Shown piece by piece: positions 55,401 to 64,000 of a DNA stretch of 64,000 nt; position 1 is the first letter of the stretch; every line of letters begins with the position of its first letter. Origin of the DNA: Hetaerina americana (taxonomy: Eukaryota; Arthropoda; Insecta; Odonata; Calopterygidae). The notes under the pieces are model-generated. The model did not search any database. It was not told where the DNA came from and saw only the letters and a list, made by a program, of their open reading frames with translations. Position numbers and translations under genes: made by a program. Where the stretch lies: NCBI GenBank assembly GCA_022747635.1, contig JAKTNV010000009.1:70082407-70146406 (forward strand), in the 5' to 3' direction.

Positions 55401-56000
55401 AAATAAGATATCATACGTTATAATCCAAGGTGAAGTTGATGGTCAGAAATGGTACAGGTAAAGAGGAATGGAGACATGATATATTTCTGCAAAGGAGTAG
55501 ATTTATAGAAAGGTGTTTTCGTCGTGTAGAATCATTCTGGTGCATCTGCTTCTTGGAGTGACCCCATGCCTGGCAAAAAGAAACCTTATTTGTAGACCGA
55601 TCGAGTGGACCTGTCGTGAGAATTCCAGGCGAATGAAATTTTAGAATCATCCGTCATTGTCCCGCTTCACTGTTACGCATAAATATCAATACAGAAATTT
55701 AAAAGTCTGAATATATAGCAATTTTGATAATTATTATTAGAATTGTAGAACTTGGGTAATACTCGCAACTAGAGTCTCGAGGTTTGAGAGCAATTGAACC
55801 GATGTTCACAAAGTGTTCATAAGCTATTTACCTAACACATTTGTTGATCTTTTTTAGTAAAATCACCCATTTTTCTCTACGTTTCATTCGATTCGACTAC
55901 GGTGAAGCCAGGAATGGTATTTACCTTACATATAGGTTATGAAATTTCTGGTTATGAAATTAATTGAAAGATACCCTGACCTTGTGGATACTCATTAAAA
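55401..56000. other. No recognised feature
   Basis: AT-rich. The 79-aa minus frame at 55411-55650 is unassigned. Confidence 0.4.
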
Positions 56001-56610
56001 TTTATTTATTTATTTGTAAACCCTGCAAGCAACTGCTAGGGTGTGTGGTAGGAGGGGAATACGCACCAGAATAATTTTGACCCGAACATGACCCTACCGC
56101 GGTCGAACAATGTTACGAGTATTATGACCCACTCGCGATCGTGGAAAAATTGATATCTTGCATCCGTTTGTTCTACTTTATATCTCTATAATTTTACTAA
56201 CATGATCTCTCCTACCGTAGTACGATGGTGGTAATAATACATTTTCAACATCACAGCTAAAAAGAGATCTCCTTCCAATTAATGCAAGACCTTCAATCTG
56301 TAATTTGACCCTCGCACCGTGAGTGATTCCCAGCCTAGCTGCTCTAATATATGTATTGAATACGCTACTAAGTTTATCATAACAACAATGTTTTTTAAGT
56401 TTTGCCGCTCTATGCTGCTCGCGGTCCGATTCGGCAATCAATCCAACGTCGTGAGGGTCCCGTATACTTGCAGTTTATTCTAAATGAGGCGCAACCGATG
56501 ACAGAAAACATTTCTCTTTGATATTTTCATCAAATTTGTCAAGTATTTTTTTAATTAATCCTATTTTTTTTGTTAGCTTGCCCACATATTCCCCGTATAT
56601 GTTCCACATT
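56001..56610 (-). mobile_element. LINE-C copy 1 (RT C-terminus and 3' end)
   Basis: The minus strand reads [36 protein letters not shown], stop, then DPHDVGLIAESDREQHRAA, YDKLSSVFNTYIRAARLGI and NVLLPPSYYGRRDHVSKI. This is the RT thumb and C-terminus of a CR1/Jockey-like LINE (LVRPHLEYASSVWDPH...ELDRVQRRAARFV). The 3' UTR ends in the CCCTGC...GCAGGG hairpin region and an AAATAAAT tail at 56001-56016. One stop and few frameshifts. Its 5' side abuts a (TA)n array. Confidence 0.85.
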
Positions 56611-56640
56611 TGTATATGTTTATATGTGTGTGTATGTATA

Positions 56641-56678
<38 letters not shown>

Positions 56679-56711
56679 TATGTGTGTGTATGTGTATATA
56701 TATTATATATA

Positions 56712-56742
<31 letters not shown>
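56610..56742. repeat. Compound (TA)n/(TG)n microsatellite
   Basis: TATG, TA and TG repeats of about 130 bp. Tyr/Ile/Cys-rich frames across it are artefacts. Confidence 0.95.
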
Positions 56743-56746
<4 letters not shown>

Positions 56747-57540
56747 TGGGTACTCTGGGCACCTGCAGCACCACCCAAGCTAAAGTGATTTTTCGGGTAC
56801 CAGGTCTTCCTGGGAAACCATAACCGGCACAGGGAAAGGAACTGGCCCCCCTACCCTGATGTGTGAATTTCACACGCCACATAGGGCTTAGTACTGGGTG
56901 ATCTCTAGCATCACCTACTAAACCGACCCTTGGGTTGATTACTGTGTTTATGGTTTTTCTATATATAATAAATTAGACAGCAACAATCAATATAGAAACA
57001 CATAAAAATATCACTCACACGTTATTTCTTGATCATTTCGACGGAATTCTGCTCCGTCTTCGTCGGAAGATATAGAAGTAATGAATCATGCATATATATA
57101 TGCACAAACACATGCATAAACACGAGCAGCGCACGAATTAAGATTCATTCCTTAGAGATTTTTGAAAGAAGGTTCTCGTTCAAAATAGCGCCATTGTCCT
57201 TCGCAGAATAAATTTAAAAAAAACACAAAATACCACCGTAAATCCGACGGCCATTTGGAGAATCGAAAAATCCCTCATGGAACAGTCGTCCCACGTCCCA
57301 AACTTCCAGACGGTTACCTCTTCCATCGCCACAGATGACAAGAAAATCAACGTGTTCACTTCCTCCTTATGGCTTCAACCGCACCGATTCCCTTTTCTCG
57401 GCTCTTGACCTCGAAGGCTGTTGCTTACTCCGTCCTTTGTAACGATCTCTTCCCACACCCTCGTCACTTCTGATTAATGAAGGTAAAAAAAACTTTACAC
57501 TTCCGCAACAAAATATAAGATTCTTTCATCGCCTTACTAC
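56743..57540. other. Unassigned; GC-balanced block at 56750-56945
   Basis: 56750-56945 is more GC-rich than its flanks and has inverted motifs (GGGTAC, GTACC). It may be the end of an unrecognised repeat. The rest is AT-rich without motif. Confidence 0.3.
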
Positions 57541-57790
57541 AGCTTATTTATTCATTTTAGTACCCTGAAAGCCACCGCTAGAGCGTGTAGCAGGGGATGA
57601 ATGCACACCAGACTAATTGTAACTCGAACATGACCCTACTGCGGTCGGAAAATGCTTTCTGATCCCTTATCATTCGTGAAAACAATGAATTCTTACATTT
57701 ATTACCTTCCATCTTACATCATATTCTTAATGAGGCCAAACAAGCGGCAGATAACATTCCTCTTTAACCTTTTCATCACATTTACCTGGT
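57541..57790 (-). mobile_element. LINE-C copy 2, internally deleted
   Basis: The 3' UTR end (inverse CACACCAGACTAATTGTAAC, GAACATGACCCTACTGCGGT) is joined directly to CDEKVKEECYLPLVWPH on the minus strand. The ~350 bp coding the rest of the C-terminus in copy 1 is missing. Confidence 0.75.
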
Positions 57791-58039
57791 ACTTTTCCAA
57801 GGGTTTGTACGCTTTCTTAAATTCTGGAAAAATTGCGTCCAGTGGAAAATTGCTCTCTCCCGAAGTAAGAATATCATGAACAAAAAGCGCAAGTTGTGTC
57901 TCGCAGGATCAACCTCTTCCCCAATTTAGCTGATTTTTCATCAATAACTCCTGATTATCGAGGTGTCTCACGATCGAACTCGAAACTCAATGTTCCATAA
58001 CCTTGCACGAAATGGATGGGAGTTAACTTGAAAATGTTT
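57791..58039. other. No recognised feature
   Basis: Short spacer between LINE-C copies 2 and 3. Confidence 0.35.
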
Positions 58040-58690
58040 TAAGCTTAGTTTAATTTATTTTAGTACCTTGCAAGCCACCGCTTGGATGTGTGGCAGGGGG
58101 TGAATAGATTTCAGACTAATTTTACCCGAACATGACCCTACCGCGGTGGAACAATGTTATTATGTTCCCCTATTGCTCGTAAATAAATTGACATCTTACA
58201 TCCATCTATTCTACATTTAATCCCTCTAATTTAATTAGCATGATCTGAAAAAGGGGGAAAAAATACCGTAGTAAAATGGGGTAAAAATGCCTTTTCGACA
58301 TCATTGCTAAAGGGTCGTCCTCTCAATTAATCTAACGATTCCCAGCCCAGCTGCTCTAGTATTTTGGATGCACTTCTAAGTTTATCATTATAACACTTCA
58401 CAAATCTAGCTCCTCTACGCTGCACGCGATCCAATTCCGCAATCAATCCAACTTCGTGAGGATCCCATAATACACTTGCTGCATATTCTAAATGAGGCCT
58501 GACCAGCGAAATATAACATTTCTCTTTTACCTTTTCATCACATTCACCTTGCCCTATTCTAATTAATCCTAATCTCTTGTTAGTTTATCCACGTACACAT
58601 TCCTCGTATATTTTTCACCCATCAAAGATCTTGACTGAGGGTAACGCCTACGTGTTTAATTGAGTCTACACTTTCCATTTCGGTATTTTG
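58040..58690 (-). mobile_element. LINE-C copy 3 (longest coding part)
   Basis: The minus strand reads MESVDSIKHVGVTLSQDL, then after shifts CDEKVKEKCYISLVRPHLEY, AASVLWDPHEVGLIAELDRV, QRRGARFVKCYNDKLRSASK and ILEQLGWESLD. The 3' UTR ends AAGCGGTGGCTTGCAAGGTA plus AAAT units. It gives the clearest view of the LINE-C protein: the RT thumb beginning YLGVxL, then the conserved RPHLEYA and WDPH blocks. A G- and T-rich insertion near 58245-58275 disrupts the C-terminus. Confidence 0.88.
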
Positions 58691-59465
58691 TTTCTCCAAA
58701 GCACAAAGTGCCAGATGTTAGTCATACGCAACAATGTAAGTTCAGCCAAGCGGTTTAGAGTGACTCCATTGCCACACCAATCTAATTTTAGCCAATTTCA
58801 AAAATATAAATTGTATATTTCAGAAAGCTACATTGTAGACGGATGTCGTCTCTTTAGGCGCGCGCTTTCATCATTTCTCTCGCCCAGGGTAACGGAGGTT
58901 GTTCTCTCGTGTGCTCCGGTGTCTCCCAAGTGTTTCGCTACCACAGACCCGCAGCAATTATCGCGAGCATTTACGATTTTAGCGGTGCCAATACCAAATT
59001 GTTGTCATGCCTCTCCATTTGAGTGATAGTGACTGTTTCAACGCATTGCTACAGAACGCTGGCAACAGTGGCGTGTTCCCTTATCCACAGACCTTAGTAA
59101 CTGAGAATACCGGACCACAAGAAGGTAGGCATTCTGAAGCCCTTTTGTTTTCTAATATTTTTGTAACAATCAGTGGTCTTTATAATAAGGAATAAAATAA
59201 TGGGTGGTGTGTCATTTTGTTATGTTTATGTTTTTAGCTATGTCTCCTGAAATGTTAACATTTGCTCTTGAAAGCAGTTATTTTCAAATAATGGCTTGTA
59301 TGTTACGTATTTTAAAATATGAAATAAATATAAAATAAATGTGTAAAAATTATTATTTTAGTGATCTATTTGAAATACATATATTTTTACTGTGTCAACC
59401 ACTCAAAGAAATTATCTTCTAAATATATTTATTACATTAAGTTGTACCATGCAAGTCAGGGTTTC
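58691..59465. other. No recognised feature
   Basis: Mixed DNA. The 112-aa frame at 58688-59026 (plus) starts inside LINE-C antisense and has no domain. Confidence 0.4.
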
Positions 59466-59815
59466 AGTTTTTAATTTTAATCAATAACCTGCGAGCCACC
59501 CCTAGGGTGCTTGGCAGGGAGTGATCACAAATCAGACTACCATTGACCCTGAACACCTTTCCCTCCTTGTGCGGTCGGGCAAACGTATTTTATTCTGATC
59601 CCTTATCGTTCGCGGGAAAAATGGCATCCTAAAGCTGTTCTACACCTAATATATCGAATTTTATTGGCATGATCTCTCCTACCGCAGTGCGATGGTGGTA
59701 ATAATAGGTTTACGACATCGCCGCTAAAGAGGCATCTTTCCAATCTATTCAAAAGATTTCAGCTGTAAATTATCCGTGAGTGATTCCTAGCCTTACTCAT
59801 CCAATAACTTGATTG
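59466..59815 (-). mobile_element. LINE-C copy 4, 3' UTR and C-terminal tail
   Basis: Inverse match to copy 1 from the 3' hairpin (CCCTGC, CACC, CTAGG, GGTG, GCAGG on the minus strand, about 59488-59520) through TGATCTCTCCTACCGCAGTG and GAGTGATTCCTAGCC. Coding part beyond this is absent. Confidence 0.75.
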
Positions 59816-60142
59816 ACTATTTAAATTTTAGCTATGGATATTATTTGATCAACTATTAATTAACTATTACCTCTATTGATTGGAATGATAATTTGATTGG
59901 TTAATAATTGAAGCGATTCCCAGCATTAAATGCTATTCCTACTTTATGGGGCTTAGAGCGATCGAGGAATTCTTACTAACTTGGAAAAGCCCTAAATTTA
60001 GTCTAAATAAACTTAAAAACAGAGAGAAAAAATTTTTGCGGATGGTTGTTTCCTTATAGTCGTAAGACGATTTTACATTTTTTCCACCTGAAATATTTGC
60101 GTAGAGATAGAGTTTTTGCTGGAATATGCGTACAATTTCCAG

Positions 60143-60144
<2 letters not shown>
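59816..60144. other. No recognised feature
   Basis: AT-rich spacer. Confidence 0.35.

Positions 60145-60214
<70 letters not shown>
60145..60214. repeat. (TA)n microsatellite
   Basis: About 70 bp of perfect AT/TA, the longest pure run in the window. Confidence 0.95.
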
Positions 60215-60216
<2 letters not shown>

Positions 60217-60325
60217 AATATTTTATATATTTTTGTGAAATAATGGGGCTAATAACATATTTTCAAAATCATTGCAATGGTAGATTGCAATGGACACGCC
60301 AGATTACTTTCTACCAAAAATACTC

Positions 60326-60515
60326 CCCCCCTAGTGCGTTCGGGTAACGTTCTTATGACCCCTTATCGTTCGTGGAACAATGACATCTTAAACCTATCCG
60401 TTCTACCCTTGATCTCTCTAATTTGTCTGACATGATTTCTCCTTCCGAAATACGATGGGGGTGATAATATATTTGCAACATCACTGTTAAAGAAACATTC
60501 CAATTTATCTAATTC
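60326..60515 (-). mobile_element. LINE-C copy 5, 3' UTR fragment
   Basis: The inverse keeps GACCCCTTATCGTTCGTGG, the TGACATCTTAAA...TTCTACCCTTGATCTCTCTAA region and ACATGATTTCTCC...TACGATGG, aligned with copies 1-4. Neither the terminal hairpin nor coding motifs remain. Confidence 0.65.
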
Positions 60516-61690
60516 GCCTTGATTTTTCTTTAACTTCTTTTAATTGTTTACCACGATCTATACCTTTTGCGGTGTGGTTTCATATATTGCTCTGTCTAAA
60601 AAAATTGGCACCATAGTTATTTACTATCTAATTTCTCTATTTTTGTTCCGTTATTTGTTTTCATCCAAGCATTTGCCGTTTCACCGCCAGAAAGTTTTTT
60701 CAATTCAAACAAAAGTGTCGAGAGTTAAACATGAAAGAGTGGACATAAGCCGATGTATATTTCCCTTTAAACGGGATCATATTTAATTTAAAAATTTTCC
60801 CGGTTTGTTCTACTCGGTATACTACGGTATTTGAAATCTCTACACATTTTGAAGATAGAGCAACCAATTCCGCTTAATTTTTTTCAAGAAAATTTTCGTT
60901 AGAGAAACGAACACAAATATTTTTCACCCTTATTGATGCTTGTCAGGTAGCAGCTTTGATGCTTTACCATATTCTGCCTTCATCCCATTCCGTCCATTTA
61001 CTTAGGAAGAGAGGTTTCAGGTAAAAGTTCCATAAATATTTTAAATAATAATGCATTTTGCAGATGAGTTAATTTGTTACTTTGTTATTTCTGTAGAATT
61101 TTATCAAAGGCTTGTGAATCGCTTCAAATATTTTTCCGTCTGTATTGTTTCACATTTTATAACTTGTATATCTAAGGGATTATTTTCAGGGACAGCAGAA
61201 AATATTAAAAAGTTAAATCCATTTTATATCTAATTTTAGTCATAGCTGTAAATAGTTCGTGATCACTACTCAGGAAATCTCGCCGTAGGAATATTTACTT
61301 TAAATATTTCATCACGCGGGAGGAAAGTAAAGTTTGTCAGAAATTAAGCAAGTCTCATTTAATTGGTTCACTTTATCATATTAAAGCGATTAAATCCTAC
61401 GTAATCATTAAAATTTTCAAGAGTTCATCGCGAGGATACGAGCATTTCCTTCTCTCGTCATAATGTCCCGTCGGCAGGCTGTTAATTAAAGTGCCGATCG
61501 AAAGCGGCCAAAGACATATCGTTGCGTCATTTCTGAATTGCCGGTATGATACGAGGGGAATTGCGTATTACATTATTGACTGAGTGTGGACTCGGGATTA
61601 GCAAATGCGGGTCAAAAATTAAAAAAAACGCCGTGACTTCATTTATGGACGGCGTCATTCCTTGATATATATTTTTACCAAGAGATAATG
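60516..61690. other. No recognised feature
   Basis: AT-rich. Frames at 60544-60786 (80 aa) and 61051-61233 (60 aa) are unassigned. Confidence 0.4.
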
Positions 61691-62460
61691 ATATGAGCCT
61701 ATTCTTTTGCACTACTAGCTGGACGTTCGTGGCTGGCCTGTGGAAGTAGGCGGCGAGAAAGCACATGTTCGTTGCGTTCGGTGCGCCCCGAATTGGCCCC
61801 TCCGTCCCTCCCTCTAACCCAGACGAAATCTTATCCACGAAACTCTGACCCCGTTTTCCCCCTGGGGTGTGAACAGTTAACAACCATCCTTTCAAAGGAA
61901 GGAGCGGAACGACGAATGGAGGGAGGGGTTACGGTAAGGGTTTGACGAGAGTTGAGCGTGGCGGTCGAGAGGAAGGGTTCAAGGAAGAGGTGGAAAATCT
62001 ACGGGGGAGGGGTCGGGCTGTCCGGGAATAGAGGGGGGTGTCTCTCCGGGGTCAAGGCATCATTGCTCCGTCCTCAAGTCTCCTCACAGGATGCCTACCA
62101 ATTTATAACAGCCAGTCCCCGCCCCCCCCCCCCCCACGTCAGGCACCCTCCAATGAACCCTGGTCAGCATCTCTCCACACCGAGAGCATGTTTACGTTTT
62201 CCGACACTCCAAACCCGAAAGCAAGAATTTTAATTTTGGTCCATGCGGTCCGGGGTGTGACGTGTGGATGAGGAAGGGTGTAGGGATCTTATCGGTTGGT
62301 CTCCTTTACACGACAATATCCACAATTCACACTAACCATTTAACAAAGAAGCCCTTCTTCCGGAGAAAATTGCTTCCCTGTTGGAAGATCTCCACGCGTG
62401 CCCTCTTCTCTACACCGTACTATTAGGGAGCGTGTTCATGCTTGGGGCGAGGGGTTTGAG
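61691..62460. other. GC-rich island with C-run
   Basis: CpG-bearing, with G-rich patches at 61990-62060 and a C-run at about 62120-62135. Frames on both strands are composition-driven. Confidence 0.4.
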
Positions 62461-62959
62461 ATGGCTATTTGAAAACAACGTTGTTCGAGATAAAGTGTAT
62501 TTTCAATCACTAGAGTGAATAGCCTCGTATATCATGGTAATGAGTTTTAATTTTATAATTACTAACCACTTTCAATCGCATGAATGGGTGGAAGTTTCCT
62601 TCATTATTCTTCTCTGTCATCGTTTGATCCATATATTACGTATCCGGAGTCCCCCTCTTTACTTCTTCCTATTCCCATCCGTCTCCTCTCTCCAGGCCGC
62701 TGGGTTATCCTGGACCATATTGTCTCAAATCTTACTGATGATGTTATCCCTTACCCCTTTAAAGACTGATCTTCTAGCGTTCGCCAGCCTTCCTAACAAT
62801 TCTTTGGTAGTTTTGATATGAATTATGAGGCTTGCTCAGGAGAAAAAATATATTTCCTCTTCCTTTTGATTTTTATTATCCGTGTTTTTATCTGTTGCAT
62901 TGCATATTTATGTTTTTTTACTTTTTTTAAATAATTTTTTTGGAAAAAGAGCTATTCCC
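62461..62959. other. No recognised feature
   Basis: AT- and T-rich. The 95-aa frame at 62534-62821 is hydrophobic and overlaps a 61-aa frame; unassigned. Confidence 0.4.
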
Positions 62960-62999
62960 ACCCGAACACCTACTGCACATCTGCAGTAGGTGTTCGGGT
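62960..62999. repeat. Perfect 18-bp hairpin, 4-nt loop
   Basis: 62960-62977 is exactly complementary to 62982-62999. Confidence 0.95.
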
Positions 63000-64000
63000 A
63001 ATTCTATTGGGTGTGTGCAGAAGTATATCTCACTTCGTTACCGTGGTGCATGTACATGAGATTCTCATTATGTACATTATTTTAGCAATTTAATTATTTA
63101 TCGTTACTAAAAACTAAATAAATTAAATTTTAAATGACCACCACCACCACGCATTTAGTACTGCGCCGAAGGCGCATTTTTAACCGGTTTCCAGCTGTGC
63201 TGATGAACGGTTGAAGGATATAGGTGATTAAAGGGCGAAGTTTCTTTATAGAGTATCCATTATTGTAGTTTATTGCAGCGTTATATTTAGATGCTATGAC
63301 TGCTCATTTACACAGGCTTTAGCTCGTTTATATTTGAAATGGGGGTTGTCGAATTTTAAATGATGTGTGTCTGTTTTGCAATAACCCCCTACGACACACT
63401 AGCGCTGGATCATAGGGCACCACGTAGATGTGGAGCGCAAATTTACCTGGGCAGAAATTTACCTTACCTTGATCAGCGTCTTTACCTTAGAAGTTTAATC
63501 TTACCGTGGTCAGCGTCATACGACTTTTCCCGATCTCATGTTCCAATCTTGAATATAATTCATAGTTGAAAGATAGTCGTATCAAATAGTGGATAGGCAA
63601 AGAAAAAACCGGTACTCGTAGAATTGCAACTGAGTTGCGTAGACGCATAAAAATGAGCTTGAATGTCCTGTTGCCTTCTTCCTTGGGTTCCGCCTTGACA
63701 TTTTCTCTTCCTTTGCCACTCGAAAAGATTTCGAAAGAGCTAAGGGCTTCCCAGGAATTCTTCCGCTTAATTTACCGTCTTGCGAGACGAAATAAATGCT
63801 AATTGCCTGAGGAGAAGGTTTTTTTCTGGAAAATCCTGGCACGCGTTCCCTTCGCTGATGGAACTATGAACGTGTATGTGAAATTGCGTAAAAGAGGAAG
63901 AAATAGCAATGGCATCAGTTCGCGAGTGAGAACAGCCAGAAAATTTGCGATCAGGATAAATAAATGAAAATGTATATATAGCTCGTACCCTCGGTGAGAA
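63000..64000. other. No recognised feature
   Basis: AT-rich. It contains (ACC)n at about 63138-63154, a small TGCGCC/GGCGCA hairpin near 63162-63176, and a pair of diverged direct repeats (TTACCTTGATCAGCGTC and TTACCGTGGTCAGCGTC, about 63463-63520). Confidence 0.4.

Noticed and set aside
63162..63190. Hairpin followed by T-run, like an intrinsic terminator
   Set aside because: The window is eukaryotic; a six-pair stem beside T-rich DNA is expected by chance.

Overview
This 64 kb window reads as AT-rich eukaryotic nuclear DNA, most likely from an arthropod (probably an insect with a large, repeat-rich genome). The reasons are the dense and old mixture of mariner DNA transposons, several LINE lineages and tRNA-derived SINEs, long (TA)n and (TATG)n microsatellites, and no bacterial-type gene packing. 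I found no convincing host protein-coding gene, rRNA or functional tRNA gene. The window is best described as intergenic or deep intronic DNA. The species call is inference; the repeat content is seen directly in translation and by internal comparison.

Four kinds of mobile element account for the recognisable coding sequence. (1) Five mariner (DD34D) elements: a near-complete one with perfect 30-bp terminal inverted repeats at 3895-5211, and decayed or deleted ones at 31972-32428, 38773-39682, 48231-48875 and 49355-50267. The last has unusual ~220-bp inverted arms that carry transposase coding sequence. (2) RTE-like LINE fragments (endonuclease, FADD-type reverse transcriptase and the C-terminal ETW / WRRM / LRH / RGRPR block) at nine places. 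(3) LINE-B, a CR1/Jockey-like LINE with three 3' ends (7.8-8.3, 10.8-12.3 and 54.9-55.4 kb); the middle copy keeps an open C-terminal frame. (4) LINE-C, a second CR1/Jockey-like LINE with five same-strand 3' pieces packed into 56.0-60.5 kb and stray 3' ends at 7.6 and 33.9 kb. A tRNA-derived SINE (SINE-A) occurs three times, another tRNA-like head lies at 38.6 kb, and a ~58-bp module recurs four times.

Layout: 0-2 kb holds LINE debris, possibly a twin-primed insertion. 2.1-2.86 kb is a GC/pyrimidine-rich island. 3.1-6.3 kb is an RTE-like LINE split inside its endonuclease by the best mariner. 7.3-12.3 kb is a cluster of LINE-B, LINE-C, SINE-A and module copies. 12.3-22.6 kb is mostly unrecognised AT-rich DNA with one island and a long hairpin. 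22.6-26.4 kb has LINE, SINE and module fragments. 27-31 kb holds two islands and a (TA)n array. 31-39.7 kb is LINE, mariner and SINE remnants with two perfect hairpins. 39.9-44.2 kb holds two large GC-rich islands. 45.9-50.3 kb has two RTE-like pieces and two mariners. 51-54.6 kb has two islands. 55-60.5 kb is LINE-B and LINE-C, and 60.5-64 kb has an island and a perfect hairpin.

The most interesting structures are the conserved RNA-type stem-loops at the 3' ends of both LINE-B and LINE-C, the mariner with coding long inverted arms, four perfect 14-23 bp hairpins with 2-5 nt loops, and a 30-bp hairpin at 13.4 kb whose deviations are mostly G-U compatible.
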